Below are positions 46,075 through 55,124 of a DNA stretch of 64,000 nucleotides, one piece after another (position 1 is the first letter of the stretch; every line of letters starts with the position of its first letter). This DNA is from Oxalobacteraceae bacterium UBA6704 (lineage in GTDB: Bacteria > Pseudomonadota > Gammaproteobacteria > Burkholderiales > Burkholderiaceae_D). The notes under the pieces are model-generated. The model ran no database searches, had not been told where the DNA came from, and saw nothing but the letters and a program-made list of their open reading frames with translations. Made by a program: the position numbers and the translations under genes. The stretch lies in assembly GCA_002454505.1 (NCBI GenBank), contig DKJA01000133.1, positions 1 through 64,000 of the forward strand, in the 5' to 3' direction.

Positions 46075-48069
46075 TCAGGGCAGCCGGCCCAGCCCTTCGA
46101 ATTCGGCGGCAAAGCCCAGCGTGCGGGCTGCATCGCTCAGCAGCCGCAGCATGGCCGTGGCACGCTGCCCGTCGCGCGGCATGGCCAGCACATCGGGATG
46201 CCGGGCCAGCAGGGCGGCGGCGGCGCCCGTGACGGCCGGGCAGGCCATCGACGTGCCGCTCATCGCCGCGTAGCCGCCGCCCGGCACCGTGGAGACGATG
46301 CCCACGCCCGGCCCGGCGAAATCCACCTCCGGGCCGATATTGGCGAAGCCGGCCGCGAACACGCTGGCGTCGATCGTGGAAAACGGCGCGACGGCATCGA
46401 GCGTTTCGGACGACTGCGCGGGGAATGTGCCCACCCGGCCGGCGGCCGATACCGCCACCGCTTCCGGCCACCGGGCCGGATAACTGACGGCACCGCGCCG
46501 GTCGTTGCCGGTGGCGGCCAGGCACAGCGTGCCGTTGTCGAACGCATCGCGGATCGCCGCGTGCACGGCCTCGTCGCGCGTGGCGCCGCCCAGCGACAGG
46601 TTGAGCAGGTCGCAGCCGTCGTCCACCGCGCGGTCGATGGCGCGGATGATGTCGTAGTTGGTGGCGCCGGTGCCCGCGTTGGGAAACACGCGGTAGCTCA
46701 TCAGCTTCACGCCGGGCGCCACGCCGCGGCGTTTGCCCCGCCCCGCGACGATGCCCGCCACGTGCGTGCCGTGGTCGCCGTCGATGGCGGCCGGTCCGGC
46801 GCCGCCGGCATCGTTTTCGGCCACGACAAACGCGGCGCCGCCGGCCACCTGCAGGTCCGGATGATTGCCGTCCACGCCCGTGTCGATCACGCCGACGGTC
46901 ACGCCGCTGCCGGCATCGGGCGGCACGTCGCCATGCAGTTCGCGCAGGTAGTCGGGCACCGCCAGGTCCACCGGCTGCAATGCCAGCACGGCGCCCTGCT
47001 CCAGCTTCGCATGCTGCCGGTACAGGCCCCAATAGCCGGCCGGGCCGTACACGACGAGCGCCTCAAGGGTGACGCCGGCACGCAGGTTCAGCTTCGCCAT
47101 GCCGGCACCGTCGCTGACCGCCTCGGCACCGTCGCGCTGTTCGAAATCCGTGAACGCCACCACGCGCGCACCGGCGACCGGAAGCGCCGGACTGCCGGCG
47201 CTGACGACATGAACCGTCAGCGCCAGCGCGGCCTGCACCCGCACCGGCATCGGGCTGCGCGCCACGCCCAGCAAGGGCCGCAGCGCCAGTTCGTAGATCA
47301 CCAGCGGCAGCACGCGCACGCCGGGCGCGCGCAGGCGCAGCGACAGCACATCGTCGTCCGTCAGCGCCGCCAGCTTGGGACCATCTTCGTGGGTGGAATG
47401 GAGGATCAGCGGCGTGCCCAGTTCCAGCGCCTGCCGCGGCGACAGCCGCTCCACCTGTTCGGCCACCTTCAGGCCGATGGTGGCCGATGCCGGCTGCGAC
47501 ACGGCCGGCCCGTCCGGCTGCACCGCTTCGCCGATCTCCGCCATGTCCGGCGAACGCAGCCCGGCGGCTGGCATCAGCACGTACTGCGGCGCTTCCCACG
47601 GCCGCGCATGGAAGTCGGCCAGCCGGTAAGGCGGCGGCACGGCACCGGCCGCAACGCCGCCATCGGCCACATTCCTGAGCCGCGCGGCGGCGGCCAGGAT
47701 CGCGCTGCCGTCGCCCGTCAGCACATCCTGGAAGAAATCGAGCAGCGCATCGAGCAGGGCCAGCCGCGGCGCCAGGTCGGGCTGGCGGTACCAGGCGGCG
47801 AGGGCGTAATCGATGGCGGAATCGAGGTGGCCGGCCGTGATGCGGGGCCGGCCCGGCAGCAGCGCGATGGCCGGGCCGTCCAGCCACGCGGACAGGTTCA
47901 GCAGGCTGTGCGTGCGGCGCAGTACCTGGCGCTGGTCGGCAAACGAGCCTTCCAGGGCCACCGCATCGCAGCAGGCGCCGGCCAGTTCGACCAGCCGGTC
48001 CACCGCGTTCTGCAACCCGGCAGCGGCGATGACGTCGCCGTCACGGGCCGGTTGCAGGGGCTGCGCCAC
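46075..48069 (-). CDS. S8 (subtilisin-like) peptidase with a long unknown N-terminal region
   Basis: A 664-residue protein whose C-terminal part (about 385-664) is a complete S8 domain: Asp396 (VIDTG), His433 (DHGTHVAG), Asn522 (oxyanion) and Ser607 (GTSMACP). Residues 1-380 have no signal peptide and match no domain I know. They contain a helical start (1-135) and a beta-rich segment near 270-370 resembling an Ig or Ig-like fold. The lack of a signal peptide suggests a cytoplasmic protease, unusual for S8. It is followed by the small propeptide-like gene and preceded by the kinase genes. Confidence 0.8.
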   Translation of the reverse strand: MAQPLQPARDGDVIAAAGLQNAVDRLVELAGACCDAVALEGSFADQRQVLRRTHSLLNLSAWLDGPAIALLPGRPRITAGHLDSAIDYALAAWYRQPDLAPRLALLDALLDFFQDVLTGDGSAILAAAARLRNVADGGVAAGAVPPPYRLADFHARPWEAPQYVLMPAAGLRSPDMAEIGEAVQPDGPAVSQPASATIGLKVAEQVERLSPRQALELGTPLILHSTHEDGPKLAALTDDDVLSLRLRAPGVRVLPLVIYELALRPLLGVARSPMPVRVQAALALTVHVVSAGSPALPVAGARVVAFTDFEQRDGAEAVSDGAGMAKLNLRAGVTLEALVVYGPAGYWGLYRQHAKLEQGAVLALQPVDLAVPDYLRELHGDVPPDAGSGVTVGVIDTGVDGNHPDLQVAGGAAFVVAENDAGGAGPAAIDGDHGTHVAGIVAGRGKRRGVAPGVKLMSYRVFPNAGTGATNYDIIRAIDRAVDDGCDLLNLSLGGATRDEAVHAAIRDAFDNGTLCLAATGNDRRGAVSYPARWPEAVAVSAAGRVGTFPAQSSETLDAVAPFSTIDASVFAAGFANIGPEVDFAGPGVGIVSTVPGGGYAAMSGTSMACPAVTGAAAALLARHPDVLAMPRDGQRATAMLRLLSDAARTLGFAAEFEGLGRLP

Positions 48070-48081
48070 GCCAGGCCCCTG

Positions 48082-49323
48082 TCAGTCGGCTGCCGCGGCG
48101 GGAGCGGCAGCCTGGCCGCGCGGCAGCACCAGCGTAAACACGGCGCCTTCGCCGGGCTTGCTGGTCACCGTCAGCGCCCCCTGGTGTGCCTCGGCCAGCT
48201 GGCGCGAGATGTACAGGCCCAGGCCCAGGCCGGACGGCACGCCGTTGCCGGTGCCCCGTTCATACGGCATGAAGATGCGCGCCTGCAGCATGTCGTCGAT
48301 GCCCGGGCCGCTGTCGATCACGTCGATGCGTGCTTCCGTGTCGGTGGCCTCCAGGCGGATCTGCACCGGCTTGCCGCCGCCGTAGCGCAGCGCATTCGTC
48401 AGCAGGTTGACGATCACCTGTTCGATGCGGAACTCGTCCCACCAGCCGTGTACTTCGGCGGGTGCCATCAGCACGAACGCGGCGCCGGCATCCTGCGCCT
48501 GGCGCGCCAGGTCGCTGGTGAGCCGGCGCAGCATGGCTTGCAGTTCCGTGCGGGCCGGGCGGATAGACAGCACGCCGCTGCGGATGCGCGACACGTCGAG
48601 CATGTCGTCGATCAGCCGTATCATCGACTGGATCTGGCGGTCGTCGCGGGCCACCATTTTTTCCAGCGCATCGCGGCCGAATGCTTCCATATTGCCGCGG
48701 TCCAGCTGCATCTTGCGCATCTGCGCTTCCAGGAACAGCGTGTTCAATGGCGTACGCAGCTCGTGCGCCACCATCGACATGAATTCGTCGCGCATGCGCA
48801 GCGCGTAGCGCAGCTCTTCCTGCGTGGTGCGCAGCTCGTTCATCGTCCCCTGCTGCTCTTCGACGCGGCGGCGGATCTCCATGCGCTGGCAGTGCAGGTC
48901 GACAAACACATTGACCTTGCTGCGCACGGCATCCGGATCGAGCGGCTTGTAGAGGAAATCGACGGCACCCGCCTCATAGCCCTTGAACGCGTAGTTCAGT
49001 TCCTTGCCCGCCGCGCTGACGAACACGATCGGTATGTGCCGCGTGCGGTCCGTGCCACGCATCAGTTCGGCCAGCTCGAAGCCGTCCATGCCCGGCATCT
49101 GCACGTCGAGGATGGCCAGCGCGAAGTCGTGCTCCAGCAGCAGCGCCAGCGCTTCCTCGCCGGAACCGGCCTGGTAGACGGCGCGGTTGTCGGCACGGAT
49201 CACCGCGTTCAGCGCGCGCAGGTTTTCCGCCAGGTCGTCGACGATCAGCAGCTTGGTCGGCTCCCGGCCCGGCGGCGGCTGCGCGGGAAGGTGGTCGGAC
49301 AGATTGGTGGACGCATCATTCAT
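48082..49323 (-). CDS. Receiver-histidine kinase hybrid (response regulator/sensor)
   Basis: A 413-residue soluble kinase with an N-terminal receiver (about 23-140, phospho-acceptor Asp73, Lys126), a linker helix (145-180), the HisKA domain with His187 in AHELRTPLN, and the ATPase domain (about 290-400, with NALRYGGG and GLGLGLYISRQ). With no membrane segment it must sense through its receiver, fed by the upstream hybrid kinase. It overlaps the CheB gene by 8 bases. Confidence 0.88.
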   Translation of the reverse strand: MNDASTNLSDHLPAQPPPGREPTKLLIVDDLAENLRALNAVIRADNRAVYQAGSGEEALALLLEHDFALAILDVQMPGMDGFELAELMRGTDRTRHIPIVFVSAAGKELNYAFKGYEAGAVDFLYKPLDPDAVRSKVNVFVDLHCQRMEIRRRVEEQQGTMNELRTTQEELRYALRMRDEFMSMVAHELRTPLNTLFLEAQMRKMQLDRGNMEAFGRDALEKMVARDDRQIQSMIRLIDDMLDVSRIRSGVLSIRPARTELQAMLRRLTSDLARQAQDAGAAFVLMAPAEVHGWWDEFRIEQVIVNLLTNALRYGGGKPVQIRLEATDTEARIDVIDSGPGIDDMLQARIFMPYERGTGNGVPSGLGLGLYISRQLAEAHQGALTVTSKPGEGAVFTLVLPRGQAAAPAAAAD

Positions 49324-49939
49324 TACTTGTCTCCAGCATCAACAGCAGCTTGCGGATATCCCGCAACGGCAGTACCAGGTCGGGCTGGCGCAACCTGATC
49401 GCTTCATTCGGCATCACGGCCACCTGCGCCTCGTGCGGATCCTGCACGACCGTCAGGCCGCCCGCCCGGCCGATCGCGGCCAGCCCGGCGGCGCCGTCCT
49501 GGTTGGCGCCCGTCAGCAGGATGCCCACCAGCGCCGGCCCATACACGTCGGCCGCCGATTCCATCGTGATGTCGATCGCCGGCCGCGCGAAATACACGGG
49601 CGGCTCCAGGCTCAGCGAAAACGTGCCGCCCTCCTCGACCGACAGATGGTAATCGGACGGCGCAAAATACAGCGTGCCCGCCGCCAGCGGCGCCTTGTCG
49701 GCCGCCTCTTCCACCTGCAGCGCCACGCGCTGGCGGAACACTTCCACCAGCTGGTTCTGGCGGCCCCGCATCACATGCAGCACCGTCACGACCGGGTGCG
49801 GGTACTTGCGCGGCAGCCCTGGCAGGATCTCGATCAATGCATTCACGCCGCCGGCCGACGCACCGATGACGATGGCCGCGACCTTGCGTCCCTCGATGGC
49901 GAGGCGCAGCGTGCCGGCGATGCTTTCGAGCTCGTGCAT
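49316..49939 (-). CDS. Stand-alone CheB-type methylesterase
   Basis: A 207-residue CheB catalytic domain without a receiver domain. The catalytic Ser28 (GASAGG), His55 (VLHVMRG) and Asp148 (ANQDGA) are present. CheB normally demethylates chemoreceptors; a receiver-free version next to CheR and hybrid kinases is a known signalling-cluster type where its target is unclear. Its start overlaps the CheR stop by one base. Confidence 0.87.
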   Translation of the reverse strand: MHELESIAGTLRLAIEGRKVAAIVIGASAGGVNALIEILPGLPRKYPHPVVTVLHVMRGRQNQLVEVFRQRVALQVEEAADKAPLAAGTLYFAPSDYHLSVEEGGTFSLSLEPPVYFARPAIDITMESAADVYGPALVGILLTGANQDGAAGLAAIGRAGGLTVVQDPHEAQVAVMPNEAIRLRQPDLVLPLRDIRKLLLMLETSNE

Positions 49940-50790
49940 TACAGTTTCCTGAACAGCCGCTCGCGTTTGACGATCGGTTCGAAGCGCGGGCCATACGACG
50001 AGAAGTCGATGCTCTCCTTGCTGCCCAGGCCCAGGAAGCCGCGGTGGCACAGCGATTCGTGGAACAGCCCCAGTGCCCGCTCCTGCAGCTTGCGCTTGAA
50101 GTAGATCATCACGTTGCGGCAGCTGATGAACTGCGTTTCCGCAAACACGGCATCGGTGGCCAGGCTGTGGTCCGCGAACGTGATGTTCTCCGCCAGCGAG
50201 CGGTCGAACAACGCCGCATTGTACGCCGCCGTGTAGTAATCGGAGAACGCCTGCCGGCCGCCGGCCGCCTGGTAGTTTTCCGTGTAGGCGCGCATGTTCT
50301 CGAGCGGGAACACGCCCTTCTTGGCCTTTTCCAGCGACTGCGGATTGATGTCGGTGGCGTAGATGATGCTGCGCTCGAGCAGCCCCTCTTCCTTCAGCAG
50401 GATCGCCAGCGAATACACTTCCTCGCCCGTGCTGCAGCCGGCCACCCAGATCTTCAGCGACGGGTAGGTGGACAGCACCGGCATCACGTGCTCGCGCAGC
50501 GCGGCGTAGTACGTGGGGTCGCGGAACATCTCGGTGACGGGAATCGTCAGGTACTGCAGCAGTTCGGAAAACGCGGCCGGCTCGTGCAGCACGCGCGACT
50601 GCAGCTGCGAGATCGTCTCGCAGCCCATCTCGCGCATCCCGTACAGCACGCGCCGCTTCTGCGAGGCGCCGGTGTAGTCGCGGAAGTCGTAGCTGTACTG
50701 CAGGTAGATCGCCTCCATCAGCATCTTCAGCTCGATGTCGGTGCTGCTGTGCTGGGGACGGTGGCTCATCGGCAAATCCAGTCGCGTCAT
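49939..50790 (-). CDS. CheR-type methyltransferase
   Basis: A 283-residue CheR with the N-terminal helical domain and the S-adenosylmethionine-binding domain (WVAGCSTGEEVYSLAILL; ATDINPQSLEKAKKG; FISCRNVMIYF). It methylates glutamates of chemoreceptors or kinases. The ATG at 50790 overlaps the big kinase's stop codon (TGATG), so I prefer it to start codons upstream and downstream. Confidence 0.88.
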   Translation of the reverse strand: MTRLDLPMSHRPQHSSTDIELKMLMEAIYLQYSYDFRDYTGASQKRRVLYGMREMGCETISQLQSRVLHEPAAFSELLQYLTIPVTEMFRDPTYYAALREHVMPVLSTYPSLKIWVAGCSTGEEVYSLAILLKEEGLLERSIIYATDINPQSLEKAKKGVFPLENMRAYTENYQAAGGRQAFSDYYTAAYNAALFDRSLAENITFADHSLATDAVFAETQFISCRNVMIYFKRKLQERALGLFHESLCHRGFLGLGSKESIDFSSYGPRFEPIVKRERLFRKL

Positions 50791-53700
50791 CAGATGCGGT
50801 CCAGCGCCGGCATCCATACCCGCAGCAGCGAGTACAGGCGCGACAGGTCGATCGGCTTGGCCAGGTAGTCATTGGCGCCGGCCGCCAGGCACTGTTCCTG
50901 GTCGTCCTTCATGGCTTTCGCCGTGATGGCGATGATCGGCAGGCGCGCGAAGCGGGCGTCGGCGCGGATGCGGCGCGTCGCTTCCAGGCCGTCCATGCCG
51001 GGCATCATCACGTCCATCAGCACCAGGTCCACGTCCTGCACCGAGTCCAGTTTTTCCAGCGCCTCGTAGCCGTTGCGGCCGATCTCGACGATCGCGCCCT
51101 TCTGTTCCAGCGCGGCCGTCAGCGCGAAGATGTTGCGCACGTCGTCGTCCACCAGCAGGATGCGGCGGCCTTCGAACACGCGGTCGCGCGAGCGCACCGT
51201 CTTCAGCATCGTCTGCCGTTCGCTGGACAGCTCCGACTCGACCTTGTGCAGGAACAGCGTGACTTCGTCCAGCAGGCGTTCCGGCGAGCGGGCGCCCTTG
51301 ATGATGATCGAGCGCGAATACTTGTGCAGGTCCGCTTCCTCGGCGCGCGTCAGGTTGCGGCCCGTGTAGACGATCACCGGCGGGAACGACGCGATCTCTT
51401 CCTGCGCCATGCGCTGCAGCAGCTCGTTGCCCTGCATGTCCGGCAGCTTCAGGTCGATGATCATGCAGTCGAAGATCGTCGTGCGCAGCAGCGCCAGCGC
51501 CCGTTCGCCCGACTCCACCGCCTCGATCTCGATGTCCTCGTCGGAGATCAGCTGCACCACGCTGTCGCGCTGGCGCGCATCGTCTTCCACCAGCAGGATG
51601 CGCTTGATCTTCTGCGTGAATTTCTGTTCCAGCCGGCCGAACACTTCCAGCAGCTCGTCGCGCGTGGTGGGCTTCAGCGCAAAGCCGACGGCGCCCATGT
51701 GCAGCGCCGCTTCGCCGGAATCCGATGCCGACACCACGTGCACGGGAATGTGGCGCGTGCGCGGATTGTCCTTCAGGATCTGCAGCACGGACAGGCCGGA
51801 GCGGTCCGGCAGCCGGATGTCCAGCAGGATCGCGGAAGGCTGGTACTGCTCGGCCATCTTCAGGCCCTCGTCGGCCGAGAAGGCCACCAGGCAGCGGTAG
51901 TCGATTTCATGGGCCAGGTCGTACAGGATGCGGGCAAACGCCGGCTCGTCCTCGATGACCAGGACCGTGCGGTCCGGCGGCGGCGCGCGGTCGCGGTCGT
52001 CGTCGAAGGCACGGGGAGCGGCCGGCGCAGCAGCGCCGGATTCCGGCGCGCGCGGGGCCGGCAATGGTGCAGCCGGTGCCGCGGCAGGTGCCGGCGCGGC
52101 AACGGCTGCCGGCACAGGCGTGGACAGCACTGCGTCGCCATGCGGCGCGGACGACCACTGCACCGGCAGCGTCAGCGTGAACGTGCTGCCCTTGCCTTCC
52201 GCGCTGGCCAGCGCGATGGTGCCGCCGAGCAGCGTGGCCAGGTCGCGCGAGATCGACAGGCCCAGGCCCGTGCCGCCGTACTTGCGGCTGGTGGTGCCGT
52301 CGGCCTGCTGGAAGGCGCCGAAGATGGCGTCGTGCTGGTCGGCGCGGATGCCGATGCCGGAATCCTTGACGGCGAAGCTCACCTGGCCGTTGCGGCCCGG
52401 TGCCACGCGCAGGATGATCTTGCCTTCGTCGGTGAACTTGATCGCGTTCGACAGCAGGTTCTTCAGGATCTGCTCGAGGCGCTGGCAATCCGTATAAATC
52501 GTTTCCGGCAGCCCCGGCTCCATGTCGACGACGAACTGCAGGCCCTTCTGCTGGGCCAGCGGATCGAACACGCGGGCCATGCCTTCGATGACCTGCTGCA
52601 GACGCAGCTCTTCCGGATTGAGTTCCAGCTTGCCCGCCTCGACCTTCGAGATGTCGAGGATGTCGTTGATCAGGTTCAGCAGGTCGTTGCCGGCCGAGTA
52701 GATGGTCTGCGCAAAGCGCACCTGCTCTTCGCTCAGGTTGCCCTGGGTATTGTCGGACAGCAGCTTGGCCAGGATCAGCGAGCTGTTCAGCGGGGTACGC
52801 AGCTCGTGCGACATGTTCGCCAGGAACTGCGACTTGTACTGGCTGGCCCGTTCCAGGTCCATCGCCCGCTCTTCCAGCTGTACCTGCGCATCGTTGAGCG
52901 CGGTGTTCTTCTGGTCCAGCGCGATGGCCTGTTCGCCCAGCTGCTCGTTGGTCTGTTCCAGTTCCGCCTTCTGGTTTTCCAGGCTGGCCTGGGATTCCTC
53001 CAGCACGCGCGACTGTTCTTCCAGCTCTTCGTTCGCCGTGCGCAGCTCTTCCTGCTGCACCTGCAGTTCCTCGTTCAGCTGCTGCGTCTCGGCCAGCACT
53101 TCCTGCAGGCGCTGGCGGGCCAGCGTCGCTTCGATGGCGGTGCCGATGTTGGCGGCCACGAGGGCGAGGAATTCCTTCTCCCGTTCGCCCACATTGTGCA
53201 GGAAGCCCAGTTCGACGACGCCGTTGACCTCGCCGTCGCTCTCCACCGGCAGCACCAGCACCTGGCTCGGCGGCGCGCTGCCCAGCGCGGACGTCAGTTT
53301 CAGGTAATCCTTCGGCACGTTTTCCAGGTGGACCAGGCGGCGCGTCTCGGCGGCCTGGCCGGCGATGCCTTCGCCAGGCGCCAGTTCGCGGCCATGTTCT
53401 TCATCCGCGGCCGAGAAACCGTAGGCGGCGGTGCGGTGCAGGTGGCCGTCCGGCTCGCGCACGTACAGCGCGCCGACGACGACATCCAGGTAGCGCGCCA
53501 GGAAGTGCAGCAGCGCATTGGACAGCGCCGGCAGCGATTTCTGCCCGATGCCCTGCTCGGCCATCTGGCTCTGGCCGGAACGCATCCACGCCTGGCGCTG
53601 TACGCGCTCGTTGTGGGCGGTCTGCTCCGTCAGCGCGGTGCCGTAGGCGGTCGACAGGCGCAGCAGTTCGCTGCGGCCGAAATACGCCAGCAGGCCGCTG

Positions 53701-54293
53701 ATGATCAGGCTCAGCGTCAGGTAGCCGCCGACGGTGAAGTAGGTGACCGTTTTCGCGTCGTCGGTGCGGTCCATGCGGAAGCGCTCTTCGGTGGCGATGA
53801 AGGCCTGGAACTGGGTGCGCAGTTCGTCGAACTCGACCTTGCCGCGCTGGGCGCGCACCACGGACAGGTAATCGCCGCCGGTGCTGCGCAGCCGTATCAT
53901 TTCCTGCGCCACGCGGTCCCACTGCAGCTGCTGGCCGCGGATATTGCGCAGGCGGTCGACCTGCTGCGGCGTGTCCGCCACCAGTTCGGCCAGCGTGTTC
54001 AGGCCCGTGTCCACCTTCGGCTTGGCCAGCCGGTACGGCGCCAGGAAGGCCTCCTCGCCGGTCAGCATGTAGCCGCGCACGCCCGTTTCCATGTCCACCA
54101 TCAGCTTGCGCACTTCCTGCGCATTGCCGATCACCCGTTCGGTGTGCTCCACCCAGTTCAGGGCATTGAGCAGATAGGCGAAGATCGCGACGAACACGCC
54201 GGCGCTGACGACACCGGCCGCCAGCGGCAATGTGATGTTGCGGGAAAGAATGCGGCGAAAACTTTGATCGTCGATGCGGGTTTGACCGGGCAT
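50790..54293 (-). CDS. Large hybrid sensor kinase: CHASE3, GAF, HisKA, ATPase and three receivers
   Basis: A 1167-residue inner-membrane kinase. A membrane segment (about 19-41) and a second (about 185-207) enclose a CHASE3 sensor (about 42-180). A GAF domain (about 270-400), a long Gln/Glu-rich coiled coil (400-490), HisKA (His about 496 in MSHELRTPLN) and the ATPase domain follow. Three receivers come last (Asp in ILLDIRLP, IIDLKLP and LVLMDVMMP), with an Ala/Pro linker between ATPase and first receiver. It would phosphorylate its own receivers and pass the signal to CheR/CheB or an Hpt protein. Confidence 0.9.
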   Translation of the reverse strand: MPGQTRIDDQSFRRILSRNITLPLAAGVVSAGVFVAIFAYLLNALNWVEHTERVIGNAQEVRKLMVDMETGVRGYMLTGEEAFLAPYRLAKPKVDTGLNTLAELVADTPQQVDRLRNIRGQQLQWDRVAQEMIRLRSTGGDYLSVVRAQRGKVEFDELRTQFQAFIATEERFRMDRTDDAKTVTYFTVGGYLTLSLIISGLLAYFGRSELLRLSTAYGTALTEQTAHNERVQRQAWMRSGQSQMAEQGIGQKSLPALSNALLHFLARYLDVVVGALYVREPDGHLHRTAAYGFSAADEEHGRELAPGEGIAGQAAETRRLVHLENVPKDYLKLTSALGSAPPSQVLVLPVESDGEVNGVVELGFLHNVGEREKEFLALVAANIGTAIEATLARQRLQEVLAETQQLNEELQVQQEELRTANEELEEQSRVLEESQASLENQKAELEQTNEQLGEQAIALDQKNTALNDAQVQLEERAMDLERASQYKSQFLANMSHELRTPLNSSLILAKLLSDNTQGNLSEEQVRFAQTIYSAGNDLLNLINDILDISKVEAGKLELNPEELRLQQVIEGMARVFDPLAQQKGLQFVVDMEPGLPETIYTDCQRLEQILKNLLSNAIKFTDEGKIILRVAPGRNGQVSFAVKDSGIGIRADQHDAIFGAFQQADGTTSRKYGGTGLGLSISRDLATLLGGTIALASAEGKGSTFTLTLPVQWSSAPHGDAVLSTPVPAAVAAPAPAAAPAAPLPAPRAPESGAAAPAAPRAFDDDRDRAPPPDRTVLVIEDEPAFARILYDLAHEIDYRCLVAFSADEGLKMAEQYQPSAILLDIRLPDRSGLSVLQILKDNPRTRHIPVHVVSASDSGEAALHMGAVGFALKPTTRDELLEVFGRLEQKFTQKIKRILLVEDDARQRDSVVQLISDEDIEIEAVESGERALALLRTTIFDCMIIDLKLPDMQGNELLQRMAQEEIASFPPVIVYTGRNLTRAEEADLHKYSRSIIIKGARSPERLLDEVTLFLHKVESELSSERQTMLKTVRSRDRVFEGRRILLVDDDVRNIFALTAALEQKGAIVEIGRNGYEALEKLDSVQDVDLVLMDVMMPGMDGLEATRRIRADARFARLPIIAITAKAMKDDQEQCLAAGANDYLAKPIDLSRLYSLLRVWMPALDRI

Positions 54294-54351
54294 GGTGCGA
54301 AGTGGACGGAGAAAACCACGAGTTTATCCGAAATGCAACGAGTGTCGCCTG

Positions 54352-54380
54352 TTGGGCAATCGTGCGCACGTCGCTATAAT
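54352..54380 (+). promoter_or_regulatory. Promoter of the small lipoprotein gene
   Basis: TTGGGC (54352-54357) and a perfect TATAAT (54375-54380) are 17 bases apart, about 32 bases before the start codon. It is divergent from the kinase gene. Confidence 0.65.
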
Positions 54381-54411
54381 CGCCGCACGACCCCTGATGC
54401 CGGACATACAC

Positions 54412-54819
54412 ATGCGCAAGCTGCTCCTCCTGACTCCGCTGCTGCTGGCTGGCTGCTACAACGACTCGGCAACCTTCTATGCCGACAGCAGCCAGGAACA
54501 CACGCTGACCGTGCGCCGGCAGCAGGATTATTTCTGGAGCGGAGACGGCCGCTTCACGCTGGTCGCCATGCGCCAGCCGGACTGCCTGCGCCGCTACGAG
54601 CTGGCCGAGCTGCCGCTGGAAGACACCACCGTGGAACTGTACAGCGACGGCGACAACCGCTGGAGCCTGCGCGCGGCCGGCCAGGTGTGGCATGTGGAAA
54701 CGCAGACGTGCACGATGACGGCGGGCGGCAGCATCACCGGCGAAAAGGTCGGCGACTTCCACGCCGAGATCGACCGGATCGGCTTTGCCGAGGCGGCCGC
54801 GCCGGCGCCTGCCAAGTAG
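54412..54819 (+). CDS. Small lipoprotein of unknown function
   Basis: A 135-residue lipoprotein with lipobox LAGC (Cys15) and a beta-rich body containing two cysteines (CLRRYELAEL, TQTCTM) that could pair. ATG 54412 was chosen over an upstream frame because it begins the signal peptide and follows the promoter. Its TAG stop (54817-54819) lies just ahead of a miniature transposon, so downstream sequence may have been displaced by insertion. Confidence 0.75.
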   Translation: MRKLLLLTPLLLAGCYNDSATFYADSSQEHTLTVRRQQDYFWSGDGRFTLVAMRQPDCLRRYELAELPLEDTTVELYSDGDNRWSLRAAGQVWHVETQTCTMTAGGSITGEKVGDFHAEIDRIGFAEAAAPAPAK

Positions 54820-54821
54820 AA

Positions 54822-55062
54822 GGCTCTGTCATCCAGGATTGTTGAAATGCCCGCGCCCGCTCTGGACCGGCGAGGCTTTCAACAACCTAGTGTCCTGAGT
54901 TGCAAGTTCGTTGAAAATAAATTTGACGAAATCGGCTCGAGACAAGACGTAAATGCCTGGCAAGGCTGGAGCCTTGCCAGGCATTTGCAACACAGTATCG
55001 GGTCGATTCTCGTCGGATTTATTCAACGAATCTGTAACTCGGGACACTAGGATGACACAGCC
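54822..55062. mobile_element. Miniature inverted-repeat element related to the IS at 42 kb, interrupted by a second element
   Basis: The ends read GGCTCTGTCATCC (54822-54834) and, inverted, GGCTGTGTCATCC (55050-55062), matching the IS1595-like IS ends. Removing the inner element leaves an 81-base hairpin with 26-base arms, differing at four positions. The flanking 8-mers AAGTAGAA and AAATGGAA match at six positions, possibly a decayed target duplication. It has no gene and could only move with a transposase from a full IS. Confidence 0.75.
54891..55046. mobile_element. 156-base miniature element inserted in the right arm of the outer element
   Basis: Flanked on both sides by CTAG (54887-54890 and 55047-55050), a likely 4-base target duplication. 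Its ends read TGTCCTGAGTTGC and, inverted, TGTCCCGAGTTAC. Its centre is a perfect 16-base hairpin, AAATGCCTGGCAAGGC (54951-54966) with its complement at 54971-54986 around TGGA. It carries no gene. A 4-base YTAR duplication is typical of IS5-type transposases, but the parent is unidentified. Confidence 0.7.
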
Positions 55063-55124
55063 AAATGGAAAACGGCGCCAGGCCCTGCAGGCCTGCGCGC
55101 CGTCGTGATCGTTTCAAGCGATGT

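Noticed and set aside
45820..49398. A 1192-residue open frame antisense to the S8 protease and kinase
   Set aside because: It is His/Arg/Gly-rich, has no domain and overlaps genes with full catalytic motifs.
51246..54845. A 1199-residue open frame antisense to the large kinase
   Set aside because: Same reason: composition typical of a reverse-strand shadow of a GC-rich gene.
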